In this document: positions 24,284 through 31,851 of the stretch, piece after piece
Layout of the letters: each line of letters opens with the position of its first letter
Position numbering within the stretch: the stretch's first letter is position 1
Origin: Desulfotomaculum sp.
GTDB taxonomy: Bacteria > Bacillota > Desulfotomaculia > Desulfotomaculales > Desulfallaceae
Reading direction: 5' to 3'
Length of the DNA stretch: 42,402 nucleotides
NCBI GenBank assembly: GCA_016841675.1
Contig: JAENYQ010000023.1
Coordinates: forward strand, 1-42,402
Notes under the pieces: generated by a model
What the model saw: the letters and a program-made list of their open reading frames with translations, nothing else
Database searches by the model: none
What the model was told of the DNA's origin: nothing
Translations under genes and position numbers: made by a program

Positions 24284-25924
24284 TTATACTACATGCTGTT
24301 CTTTAAACAAACCAAGGGCAGTTAATATATCTTCCTGAACCGGTGACATACTGGTGATCGATTTAATCTCTTGGTCATCCAGTTGATTAATAGCCACCTT
24401 AATATCTTCAAGTAAATTAATGGCTTGCCGTACATCAAGGTCCAGCCCGGCCTGGGTAATCATTCTTTCCATAATTTTTTCCAGCATAACCCCCAGGACA
24501 CAGATAAACAGGTTGGCAGATATTTTAAGCTCAGCATATAACATGTTTTGCCATGGCTCAAAATTCTTTATCTCCCGGAATGAATCGCCCATAACGGCTA
24601 GGCTAGTGTATGCTTTTACTATTTCACCAGCGCGCAGGAATTCATTATTAGTTTCCAACAGGAACGACCCAGCCAGCCCGCTTTCCCGCGCAATCAGTTC
24701 ATCCCGGCGGCGGTAATTCAGCTCCTGGGTAGATTCGTTGTACCGCCAGTCAAAATATTTGCGGAAGTGACTGTCCTTTAACAGGGGTATGTTTCTGGCC
24801 CTAAGGCCGCGCTTTTCGCCCGCGACTTTTTGGATTACTTTAAGTTCGTTCTCTATTGCGTCAAGCCGCTCCCGAAGCAGCACTTCTGTCTGGTCGGCAA
24901 CATTAGGGTTGTAACATAAAAAATACCTTTTAGTGTCGTCGTTTCGTATTTCCTTAAACCATAAATCTTCGGCCACTTCTTGAAAACCTTTTTGATAAGA
25001 GTTCAGTTCACTGGAGATAAGGTCTCTTTCCAATTCAGTCATATGCTTACGACCAATAATATAATCATATCCCTGAGCGACTAATATCTCCATGCCCGGG
25101 TTATCCAGTACACTGCGGTCACCCACAAAAATACATTTGTCAATGCCAAAAGAATTTTTAAGGTGCTCAAGAATGTTTTTATATTCCCATTCCTCGGCTA
25201 TTTCATGTAGTATACTGTGCCCTAGGGGCATACCATCCCGGCTGACCAGCAAACCGAAATTAACCTTTTGCAACTCCTCTGATTCCCCAAGAACGTACTT
25301 GCCATATGACGTTAAACTAAGCTCTTCCCGGGGAGCGTGTTCAATAACTCCTGTAGTCAGTCGGCAAAACGCCAAATCAGGGTTTATTTGCATCAACTTT
25401 CTTAAGTTGATATAAATATTTTCTTCCAGCTCTTCTTTATACTCGGCCACGATATCCAGCGCTCGGTAAAAATGGTGCGGTGCAATCTCCTTGCCTTCCA
25501 GCGCCGGCATATAAAGGCAGTGATACCAGTCGCTAATGGCCTGTTTATGCTGAGGTTTTATAATCTGGTTGATGGCCATGAGTTCAACTAACAGCGAAAC
25601 ATTAATATTGCTCTCTACCCCGGCCAAGCTGTTGATAATGGGCTCAACACCAAGTATTTCCCATACTTTGTGAATGGCCAGAATTTCACCATAATGAAGT
25701 ATTTTTTTGGTCTCAATTTTATTAGAATGATTGGACGACACGCCGCAAATTTTAGACAGACCTGAAATCAAACCGCTTACCTTGTCCGGTGTCAGTTTAT
25801 CCAGGCTGCCAAGATTGGCAATAACCCGCTGTTTTACTTTGTTACCTTCCCTGTAATTCTCTATTAATTTGAGGTAGGTATACTCCTTGCCGTTGCTTTT
25901 GCTGGTTACCTTCCGAAAAAACAT
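24284..25924 (-). CDS. IS1634-like DDE transposase, probable catalytic Glu missing
   Basis: A 546-residue protein of the IS1634/IS4-superfamily type. The N-terminus (F-F-R-K-V-T-S-K-S-N-G-K-E-Y-T-Y-L-K-L, then G-S-L-D-K-L-T) is the family start. DDE residues: first Asp in V-S-R-D-G-M-P-L-G, second in F-V-G-D-R-S-V-L. The third region reads V-M-G-D-S-F-R-E-I-K-N, where the family normally has E-D-x-F-R-x-x-K, so the catalytic Glu appears to be Gly. I could not find flanking terminal inverted repeats. It may be a dead insertion sequence or a domesticated gene. It directly follows the AOR relic and its terminator. Confidence 0.8.
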   Translation of the reverse strand: MFFRKVTSKSNGKEYTYLKLIENYREGNKVKQRVIANLGSLDKLTPDKVSGLISGLSKICGVSSNHSNKIETKKILHYGEILAIHKVWEILGVEPIINSLAGVESNINVSLLVELMAINQIIKPQHKQAISDWYHCLYMPALEGKEIAPHHFYRALDIVAEYKEELEENIYINLRKLMQINPDLAFCRLTTGVIEHAPREELSLTSYGKYVLGESEELQKVNFGLLVSRDGMPLGHSILHEIAEEWEYKNILEHLKNSFGIDKCIFVGDRSVLDNPGMEILVAQGYDYIIGRKHMTELERDLISSELNSYQKGFQEVAEDLWFKEIRNDDTKRYFLCYNPNVADQTEVLLRERLDAIENELKVIQKVAGEKRGLRARNIPLLKDSHFRKYFDWRYNESTQELNYRRRDELIARESGLAGSFLLETNNEFLRAGEIVKAYTSLAVMGDSFREIKNFEPWQNMLYAELKISANLFICVLGVMLEKIMERMITQAGLDLDVRQAINLLEDIKVAINQLDDQEIKSITSMSPVQEDILTALGLFKEQHVV

Positions 25925-26028
25925 TATATCACCACCCTTGACAATGTTTGTCTTTCCGCAGTCGGTTAAATAAAACTTATCTCTCTAATGTTACTTTTTT
26001 TGTTTTATATATTTTTGACCACTACTTT

Positions 26029-26186
26029 TTGCCTGCGTCCTATCACTTGTGCTATAATTCACTAATGCCTAATCTAGTTAGTTACTTTACTAAAACTATA
26101 CCATATATTTATTGGTTGTGCAATTTTTTATAAGAGCGCAATCCGAATAAAAATGCTGGTCCCGACGGGTTTATCCAGAGCATTTT
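26029..26186 (+). ncRNA. Candidate small transcript with an extended -10 promoter
   Basis: TTGCCT (26029-26034), an 18-base spacer and TGCTATAAT (26050-26058) form a good extended -10 promoter on the plus strand, but no credible gene follows. About 120 bases later is the hairpin AAAATGCTGG...CCAGAGCATTTT. A frame MPNLVSYFTKTIPYIYWLCN (ATG right after the -10) lacks a ribosome site. The transcript would run towards the permease gene. Confidence 0.3.
26150..26186 (-). terminator. Terminator of the SLC13 permease gene
   Basis: Read on the minus strand: AAAATGCTCTGG, loop with GGGAC, then CCAGCATTTT and TTATT. It lies 23 bases after the permease stop codon and can also act on the plus strand. 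Confidence 0.65.
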
Positions 26187-26208
26187 AATCTTTTGTCATT
26201 TTATTTTG

Positions 26209-27753
26209 CTACCAAATGCCCAATGAAAGCCACCATATTCCAGCCAGCACCGTAATTGAAAGAACTAGGGAAATCAAAAAAAGAACGCTGCCGGCCTTTA
26301 AAAAGTCTGAAGCCTTTAAGAAGCCCGGCCCATAGACAATGGCATTGGCGGGAGTGGCAATGACCAGTAAATATGAAAAAGCAGCGCCCAGGGAAGTGGC
26401 CACACCTATGGCCAGGGGTGGAGTGCCCGACAGTTCTGCAACACTAATAAAAACAGGGCCCAGCATAGCTACGGCGGGGCCATCGGCCATAGTGTTAGTT
26501 ACAATGGCCGTTATTGTAGTAGTGGCGGCTAAGAGCGACAGCCCCTTGGTTACCTCTAATGCTGTGGCAACATCTAAGACTTTTTGCGCCAGCCAGACGG
26601 CAGCTCCTGTGGATACCAGCATTTTGCCCATAGATATGGCCCCGGCGTAAAGTACTACTACACCCCACTGGGTTTTTTGCTGTAGATAATTCCAATCCAC
26701 CAGCCTTAAAACTACAGCCAGGATGATTCCGAGCATAGCGATATTACCCACCCCGAACTGGCGGCTTAATAATACCCAACCCACAACTACGCTTAAAAAT
26801 ATCGTTAAGGCCATTTTGGCCTGGCTGGTCATAGGCCCGTCTGCGTTTAGCTCCTGTTGGATTCTTTCCAGGACTTCCTTTAAATCGTCAACTTCGGGTT
26901 TAAACAACCTTAATAACCAGTATGTGACTATAGGGATTAATAACAGGGTCAAAGGCAGAGCCATTAGCATCCACTGTCCATAACTGACGTGAATACCAAT
27001 GCCGCTTAAAAAACTTAGCATTATTGCATTACGGGCACCGCCGGACGGAGTAGCTATACCACCAATAATGACCCCGTAAGCAATGGACAGCATCATCAAC
27101 TTGCCAAGCTTGGGCACTTTTTTAATGCCGCCGCTTAGTGAAACAATACCAACCCCAATGGGAAACATAATGGTTACCGTGGCATGTTCGGTGATAAATG
27201 CGGCGCTCAAGGCGCAAAACGCCACCATACCCAGAACAACCCGGTCGATCCTCGTGCCGGATATTTTTAGCATAAACAGGGCTACTTTATTATGAATGTT
27301 ATACTTCACCAACATAGCGCCAAGCATCAATATTCCCATGATGAAAACGACAGCATCGTCCATAAAGGTGCGTGGCACTTCCTGGAAAGTGTGTATTCCC
27401 GCTACTACCTGATAGGTGCCGATAATCATCGCGGTAACCGGCAAGGGAACAGCTTCAGTTAAAAAACATACTACAATGAAAACCCAAAGGCCTATGGCAT
27501 ATTTGCCCTCATTGGAGAGCCCATCCGGAGTGGGCAGGCAAATAATTAAAGTAAATAAAACCATCCCCAGTAACAGCCATTTGCGATCTATTAGATTATT
27601 CAATAAACGACGGCCAATGCCACCGTTTCCCGGCACTTTACCGGAGTCCGGCAAATTATACCCCAGAAGCTTGTCCTTCTGCTTGTAGTTTTGTAAATCG
27701 GTGATTTTGTTCTTGCTCAAACGTAATTCACCCGCTTTATTGACATATGTCAA
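26209..27753 (-). CDS. SLC13/DASS family sodium:anion symporter
   Basis: A 503-514 residue polytopic protein of the divalent anion:sodium symporter family. A hydrophilic N-terminus is followed by about 11-12 helices; family features include I-G-L-W-V-F-I-V-V-C-F-L-T-E-A-V-P-L-P-V-T, I-T-E-H-A-T-V-T-I-M-F-P and T-P-S-G-G-A-R-N-A-I, and late T-A-I-V-T-N-T-M-A-D-G-P-A-V-A-M. Likely substrates are C4-dicarboxylates, citrate or sulfate; this cannot be narrowed. Start codons are uncertain: TTG at 27753 lies inside a palindrome, and TTG at 27720 has GGGTGA seven bases upstream and is my preference. Confidence 0.9.
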   Translation of the reverse strand: MTYVNKAGELRLSKNKITDLQNYKQKDKLLGYNLPDSGKVPGNGGIGRRLLNNLIDRKWLLLGMVLFTLIICLPTPDGLSNEGKYAIGLWVFIVVCFLTEAVPLPVTAMIIGTYQVVAGIHTFQEVPRTFMDDAVVFIMGILMLGAMLVKYNIHNKVALFMLKISGTRIDRVVLGMVAFCALSAAFITEHATVTIMFPIGVGIVSLSGGIKKVPKLGKLMMLSIAYGVIIGGIATPSGGARNAIMLSFLSGIGIHVSYGQWMLMALPLTLLLIPIVTYWLLRLFKPEVDDLKEVLERIQQELNADGPMTSQAKMALTIFLSVVVGWVLLSRQFGVGNIAMLGIILAVVLRLVDWNYLQQKTQWGVVVLYAGAISMGKMLVSTGAAVWLAQKVLDVATALEVTKGLSLLAATTTITAIVTNTMADGPAVAMLGPVFISVAELSGTPPLAIGVATSLGAAFSYLLVIATPANAIVYGPGFLKASDFLKAGSVLFLISLVLSITVLAGIWWLSLGIW

Positions 27754-27756
27754 TAA
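27737..27756. promoter_or_regulatory. 20-bp perfect palindrome before the SLC13 gene
   Basis: TTATTGACATATGTCAATAA is perfectly palindromic. It overlaps the outermost possible start codon of the permease and would fit an operator near the promoter, with its TTGACA half also usable as a -35 element. Confidence 0.5.
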
Positions 27757-27865
27757 TTAACTGTACTAATTATTTTTATATTGTACCTTAATTTTAGTAA
27801 AAAAACATCAAATATATTAACCAGTGACAGCTGTACGGGCAATGGTTTACTAATAACAGGATTAT

Positions 27866-28375
27866 TTAGGGTTCCCTTATTAAACCACAAGCCAGCCTCT
27901 TACCGGAATCTCCCGCTGGCTGTGTTCTGTAATCATCCGGGTTTTGGTGAATGATTACTGACAATCCAATAACTTGATACGGCTTAAAATCATCAGTAAA
28001 AAAGCACATTTTACTATAGCCCTGATTGGAAAACAACACCGGGAAGTCACCGACATGGTTACCATGAGGCTGGTTTGTCGGATTCCAGTGCTCACCGGCC
28101 GCCTGGAAGGGGTCCTGCGAATTGCCAACCAGACAATTGCCAAACTCGTGAATGTGAAAACCGTGCGGACCGATGGGATCTTCGCCGTTGGTCGCCGGTT
28201 GATAAGGAGGTAGCCCCTTTACCTCCGCACAAACCCAAGTGCCTCGCGGCGCATTGTAAAAACGAACCACACCATCAATTTGCGGTCTAAGTGGCCCACC
28301 TTTGACATAGGCGATGGCCAAAGGCTTCCCTTTTGAATCGGACATGATATCCACTATTACACCACCCCCAGACAT
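27866..28375 (-). CDS. Cu/Zn-type superoxide dismutase family protein
   Basis: A 169-residue SOD-Cu family protein. The copper and zinc ligands align: H74 and H76 (G-F-H-I-H-E-F-G-N-C), bridging H96 (G-E-H-W-N-P), H104, H107 and D110 (H-G-N-H-V-G-D-F-P), and H143 (V-I-I-H-Q). Cys81 and Cys163 can form the usual disulfide, and Arg160 is the active-site Arg. It would convert superoxide to oxygen and hydrogen peroxide. No signal peptide is present, so export is not evident, unlike most bacterial SodC. The start is uncertain: the ATG at 28375 has a poor ribosome site, and a second Met is 10 residues inside. Near the N-terminus there is an extended G-G-P-L-R-P segment. Confidence 0.9.
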   Translation of the reverse strand: MSGGGVIVDIMSDSKGKPLAIAYVKGGPLRPQIDGVVRFYNAPRGTWVCAEVKGLPPYQPATNGEDPIGPHGFHIHEFGNCLVGNSQDPFQAAGEHWNPTNQPHGNHVGDFPVLFSNQGYSKMCFFTDDFKPYQVIGLSVIIHQNPDDYRTQPAGDSGKRLACGLIREP

Positions 28376-28703
28376 TATTTTCCGGTCTGGTTTATTTTAC
28401 GTAGTAATTGGTTTAGTTGCTACAGTTATGAGCCTTATCCGGTTTAATAAATTGTTCCCTCCGATCACACCAAAACCCCACCGAAATTTAGTTTAACAGG
28501 GGGATTTATTTAGGGAATTATTTTACAGCGATGCCCGAAAATATTAATATATACTGCTTGATTTTTTTGGGTTCTGTAATTATACTTAACCTAGGCTCGT
28601 TAAATACTGGTGAAGTACAGAAACCTTCCGATTGTTCCGTCTCTGGGAGAGTTTATGAATACCTTCCCCGGAACGGGCAATACTAATAACGGAGGTTTTC
28701 TAA
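28376..28703. other. Intergenic region between SOD and zinc-ribbon genes
   Basis: A divergent intergenic region with no gene. It holds copy 2 of the 44-bp motif at 28463-28506 and the promoters of both genes, which I could not place. The 60-residue open frame at 28314 is a shadow of the SOD gene. Confidence 0.5.
28463..28506. repeat. 44-bp dispersed motif, copy 2
   Basis: GATCACACCAAAACCCCACC followed by GAAATTTAGTTT and CAGGGGGATT, nearly the same as 4084-4130. On the minus strand it forms CCCCCTG...GGGG followed by TTTTGGTG. Confidence 0.7.
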
Positions 28704-29015
28704 ATGTATAATGACAAGGATCTAAACTGCAAGGACTGTGGTCGTGATTTTGTTTTCACGGTCTCCGAACAGGAATTTTACGCAGAGAAAGGGTTCACAA
28801 ATGAACCCGGCCGTTGCCCTGAGTGCCGTGCAGCAAGAAAAGCCCAAAATAGAAACAGCAGAGGCGGCGGTGGCAGTTATGACCGCGGGCAACGCCAAAT
28901 GTACGATACGGTTTGTTCAGCCTGTGGCAAAGACACTACAGTACCGTTCAAACCCAGTGGAGACAAACCGGTATACTGCCGTGAATGTTTCCAACAACGC
29001 CGCAACAACTGGTAA
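28704..29015 (+). CDS. Zinc-ribbon protein of the CxxC-x17-CxxC type
   Basis: A 103-residue protein with two zinc-ribbon halves. Residues 9-12 (C-K-D-C) and 38-41 (C-P-E-C) form the first; residues 71-74 (C-S-A-C) and 92-95 (C-R-E-C) form the second, separated by 17 residues. A flexible, glycine/arginine-rich linker (R-N-S-R-G-G-G-G-S-Y-D-R-G-Q-R-Q) joins them. The linker and basic charge suggest nucleic-acid or ribosome contact. It is common in Clostridia and Deltaproteobacteria, with no established function. The ATG follows CGGAGG, and a terminator lies directly downstream. Confidence 0.85.
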   Translation: MYNDKDLNCKDCGRDFVFTVSEQEFYAEKGFTNEPGRCPECRAARKAQNRNSRGGGGSYDRGQRQMYDTVCSACGKDTTVPFKPSGDKPVYCRECFQQRRNNW

Positions 29016-29030
29016 TAAAAATGCTTAATA

Positions 29031-29068
29031 AAAACCTTCCTGGGTATACAGCCGGGAAGGTTTTTTTT
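29031..29068 (+). terminator. Intrinsic terminator of the zinc-ribbon gene
   Basis: AAAACCTTCC pairs with GGAAGGTTTT and is followed by T8 (29061-29068). Confidence 0.9.
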
Positions 29069-29084
29069 GCTGTTAGGAAAAATA

Positions 29085-29149
29085 AACCAAAAAGGGGACA
29101 GGCTGCTTTTTTCGGTTTTTGAAAAAAGATACCTGTCCCCTTTTTGGTT
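29085..29149. repeat. 65-bp near-palindrome AACCAAAAAGGGGACAGG
   Basis: AACCAAAAAGGGGACAGG (29085-29102) has a perfect partner, CCTGTCCCCTTTTTGGTT, at 29132-29149. The interior again pairs (CTTTTTTC with GAAAAAAG). Similar AAAGGGGACAGG palindromes are widespread as intergenic repeats in bacteria. It ends eight bases before the VanX-like gene stop codon, so it can also act as its terminator. Confidence 0.8.
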
Positions 29150-29156
29150 AATACGT

Positions 29157-30095
29157 CTAATCCAAGGCAAAATCCTCTAATTGAATATTTAGCACCGGAT
29201 AGGAATTCCATGCGCTGTCATCAAAGTGCCACCACTCGGTACTATTAGGGATAAACCCACTCTCTGCCATGATTTGACCCAGGTACTCCATGCTGCGCTG
29301 TGCTTCCGGTGTATTGCCGGTGTAATTTCTCCAGGCTTTTTCCGAAAAGTGGTCAAATTCAGTGGGCATTTCCAGTTCATTGCCCAACTTATCCACCAGG
29401 GTAATGTCTACCGCACTGCCCCGGTTGTGTTTGGACCCATAGGCTGGATTGGCGACATAAAGCCTGTCCGGTTTTAACTCCCAGAACTTCTTTTGGATAT
29501 CCAAAGGCCTGTATGCATCCCAAACCTTGATCCGATAACCATCCTTTTTAAAACGTTCATTGGCGGCTTTTAACTTATTGGCAGTACCCCTCTGTAAAAG
29601 AGATATTGCCACCGGATATAACTTACGACCGGTGAAATTGTTGCCGGTGGCGTACCTCAAGTCCATCACAATTGTATCGTCCACATCCTCAATTTTCACC
29701 AGACCGGTTTTCGCTTCCAGGGTTAATAGTTTTTGTTTTTGCAGTTGGAGCTTTAATTCTGCGTTCTGCTCGTTGAGTCTTTGGATATCCTTAATTAAGG
29801 CATTATTTTGCTCTTCAGCTTTTTCCAGTTGTTGAAATGCACTGCTTAGTTCATTAATAAAGCCAGCTGTTATTGCCATTAACGCAGCTAACAAACCAAT
29901 TGCAGCTAAATTTTTTAGCTTTAATCTACCAGTCAATTGGCCACCTCCATTGCTAGATGGACTATTAAACAGGTTCTCCCGGGCAACCCGTTTTACTTTC
30001 TCCATGGCCGCCTCGGGATCCTGCTGCGCTATTTTTTTATAGGTCTTCATGGTTACTGTCTTTGACGAAGAAGCATCTTCCAAGGCAACTGACAT
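29157..30095 (-). CDS. Membrane-anchored D-Ala-D-Ala dipeptidase (VanX-like, M15)
   Basis: A 312-residue protein. An N-terminal cytoplasmic segment (1-58) leads to one membrane helix (about 62-82), a coiled coil (about 85-125, QQLEKAEEQNNALIKDIQRL onward), then the VanX/DdpX domain (about 130-310). Its motifs are complete: D-A-Y-R-P (catalytic Arg), S-K-H-N-R-G-S-A-V-D (zinc His and Asp) and E-W-W-H-F (catalytic Glu and zinc His). It would hydrolyse D-Ala-D-Ala outside the cell. VanX itself is cytoplasmic; an anchored outward form is unusual for resistance and suggests wall-fragment recycling. No vanHA-type genes are adjacent. The start is uncertain (ATG at 30095 or 30050, neither with a good ribosome site). 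Confidence 0.88.
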   Translation of the reverse strand: MSVALEDASSSKTVTMKTYKKIAQQDPEAAMEKVKRVARENLFNSPSSNGGGQLTGRLKLKNLAAIGLLAALMAITAGFINELSSAFQQLEKAEEQNNALIKDIQRLNEQNAELKLQLQKQKLLTLEAKTGLVKIEDVDDTIVMDLRYATGNNFTGRKLYPVAISLLQRGTANKLKAANERFKKDGYRIKVWDAYRPLDIQKKFWELKPDRLYVANPAYGSKHNRGSAVDITLVDKLGNELEMPTEFDHFSEKAWRNYTGNTPEAQRSMEYLGQIMAESGFIPNSTEWWHFDDSAWNSYPVLNIQLEDFALD

Positions 30096-30322
30096 GGCAA
30101 CAAAACCAAAACGTACCAGCGTAAGGACTCCACCCAGTCATTGTATTTTACCCTTATTATTATTTCACTATTTGCCCTGGCTAATTTTAAGAAAATGCCA
30201 AAGATTAAAAAAAGCCGGGCACACACTAAAACCCTGGCCTTTCGGCACAGGGTCGATTTTGCAGAACTGACTGCGGGTTTAAAACAATAGGGTTTTATGG
30301 CCAGGCAATATTTAAACTGGGT

Positions 30323-30796
30323 TTAATTTTGCTTAGCCCTTTGCATAATCTCTTGCAGAGTTTGTTCAGCCAGTTGATTAAACTGGTCTTTTGTATTTAC
30401 TGTTCCTACACTTTCCAGACCTTTGTTGAGCAGGTGATCGTAAATTGCTTGGTGCAATGCTTTTATGGCCAGTAATGAACAATGCTTTTTACCTTCCGGC
30501 AGCCCGCCAAGATAATCAACCACATCGTCATCCGTTAAGTCTAAAGCAAATTCAATATTTTTACCCATGGTTATTTCCGTAACCACGCTAGAGGTTGCAA
30601 TGGCTCCGGCACACCCATAAACCCTGAACTTTATGTCTTCTATAATGCTGTCCTTAATACGTACGGTAATCTCACATATATCACCGCACCCCTGTTCACC
30701 AATTTTACCATATCCATTGCCATCCTTAACCACTCCGACATTGCGAGGGTTTTCGAAATGCTCAATAGTTAACTCATTATAATCTAAGTCGCTCAT
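30323..30796 (-). CDS. NifU/IscU-type iron-sulfur scaffold protein
   Basis: A 157-residue protein of the NifU N-terminal/IscU family. The three ligand cysteines are in G-C-G-D-I-C, Y-G-C-A-G-A-I-A-T-S and K-H-C-S-L-L-A. The usual start D-Y-N-x-x-T-x-E-H-F-x-x-P-R-N-V-G is present. A scaffold on which Fe-S clusters are assembled with sulfur from a cysteine desulfurase. The G-C-G-D-I-C variant has an extra Cys and matches the anaerobe NifU-like subgroup. No iscS or nifS is adjacent. I start it at the ATG after GGGGTG rather than the GTG one codon upstream. The C-terminal tail is longer than in IscU and helical. Confidence 0.9.
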   Translation of the reverse strand: MSDLDYNELTIEHFENPRNVGVVKDGNGYGKIGEQGCGDICEITVRIKDSIIEDIKFRVYGCAGAIATSSVVTEITMGKNIEFALDLTDDDVVDYLGGLPEGKKHCSLLAIKALHQAIYDHLLNKGLESVGTVNTKDQFNQLAEQTLQEIMQRAKQN

Positions 30797-30905
30797 CACA
30801 GCACCCCATAATAGTTTTTATTTAAATTATAGGTTCATTATAAACATACGTCAACAATAACCGCACATTTTGCTTTAGCTAATTATGAGATCAAATAATC
30901 AGGTT

Positions 30906-30934
30906 TTGACAAGTAAAATTGGAACAAGTAAAAT
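30906..30934 (+). promoter_or_regulatory. Sigma-A-type promoter of the MOSC-ankyrin gene
   Basis: TTGACA (30906-30911), 17-base spacer, TAAAAT (30929-30934). The gene starts about 40 bases downstream after AAAGGAGAG. Confidence 0.75.
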
Positions 30935-30973
30935 ATTAGCAGATGTTCACGTTAATAATTCAAAGGAGAGACG

Positions 30974-31768
30974 ATGGGAAAAGTTTTGTCTATCAATATC
31001 GGCTCAACCCGGGGTATCGAAAAAACCAGTATAGCACAGGTAGAAGTTATTGAAGGATGGGGCCTTGAAGGGGATGCCCACGGCGGCGATTGGGATCGAC
31101 AGGTAAGCATTTTCCCAATAGAGGCTATGGATCAAGTGCCGCCGGAGAAAAAAGAGGAAGTGATCAACGGCGGATTAACTGAAAATTTCACCATCCAAGG
31201 GATTGAACAGTCAGAGTTGACCGCCGGCAAATATGTAGCTATTGGCGAATCTATAATTTTGGTGCTGCACATCGGCAAGGAAGAATTTAAAGAATATGGG
31301 CGGCCCTATATAGTTAGCCGTGAAGGCCGTTTTGGGCGGGTGTTCAAAGGCGGACCGGTGAAAGTTGGCGATACTGTATCAGTACTTGATTGGTCAAAGG
31401 ATTCATTTTTGCAGTGGGTACGGGAAGGCAACAACGAAATGGTCCAGTTTTTCTTAGCCTCGGGCATGAATCCGGATGTAAAGGATAACTATGACGCTAC
31501 GCCCCTGATGCTGGCAGCCAAAGACGGTCATGTCCAGGTAGCCCAAGCTTTGCTGGATAAAGGAGCAGATGTAAATGTTCAAAGCCATGACCTGGTAACA
31601 GCCCTGATGGTAGCCGCTTTCACCGGCCATGTTGATATAGTGCAAATGTTTTTAGCCGCCGGGGCCGACTATAACATGTGCAGCAGCAGCGGCCTGACAG
31701 CCCTTAAACTTGCTCAGGCAGGAAACCATCCCGCCGTAATACACCTGCTTGAGCAAGCGGGAGCATAA
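30974..31768 (+). CDS. MOSC domain fused to ankyrin repeats
   Basis: A 264-residue two-domain protein. Residues 1-140 are a MOSC-fold domain: it opens V-L-S-I-N-I-G-S-T-R-G-I-E-K, then G-L-E-G-D-A-H, Q-V-S-I-F, G-G-L-T-E-N-F-T-I and V-K-V-G-D-T-V. The Cys that most MOSC proteins carry after G-K is absent; here the segment is G-K-E-E-F-K-E-Y-G-R-P-Y. Residues about 142-264 are four ankyrin repeats (T-P-L-M-L-A-A-K-D-G-H, T-A-L-M-V-A-A-F-T-G-H, T-A-L-K-L-A-Q-A-G-N-H). MOSC proteins handle molybdenum cofactor sulfur; the ankyrin part suggests a protein partner. The fusion is unusual. It is transcribed from its own promoter. Confidence 0.92.
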   Translation: MGKVLSINIGSTRGIEKTSIAQVEVIEGWGLEGDAHGGDWDRQVSIFPIEAMDQVPPEKKEEVINGGLTENFTIQGIEQSELTAGKYVAIGESIILVLHIGKEEFKEYGRPYIVSREGRFGRVFKGGPVKVGDTVSVLDWSKDSFLQWVREGNNEMVQFFLASGMNPDVKDNYDATPLMLAAKDGHVQVAQALLDKGADVNVQSHDLVTALMVAAFTGHVDIVQMFLAAGADYNMCSSSGLTALKLAQAGNHPAVIHLLEQAGA

Positions 31769-31851
31769 TAAGGAGTTTTATGGTTATCTTTTAAGGGAAC
31801 AAAATAGCCGGCTCACCGTCAAAGTTATAATACTAAAAAGGGGTGGTACTA

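Noticed and set aside
29157-30095. VanX-like gene as part of a vancomycin resistance operon
   Set aside because: No vanH, vanA-type ligase or vanRS gene lies nearby, and the membrane helix differs from VanX.
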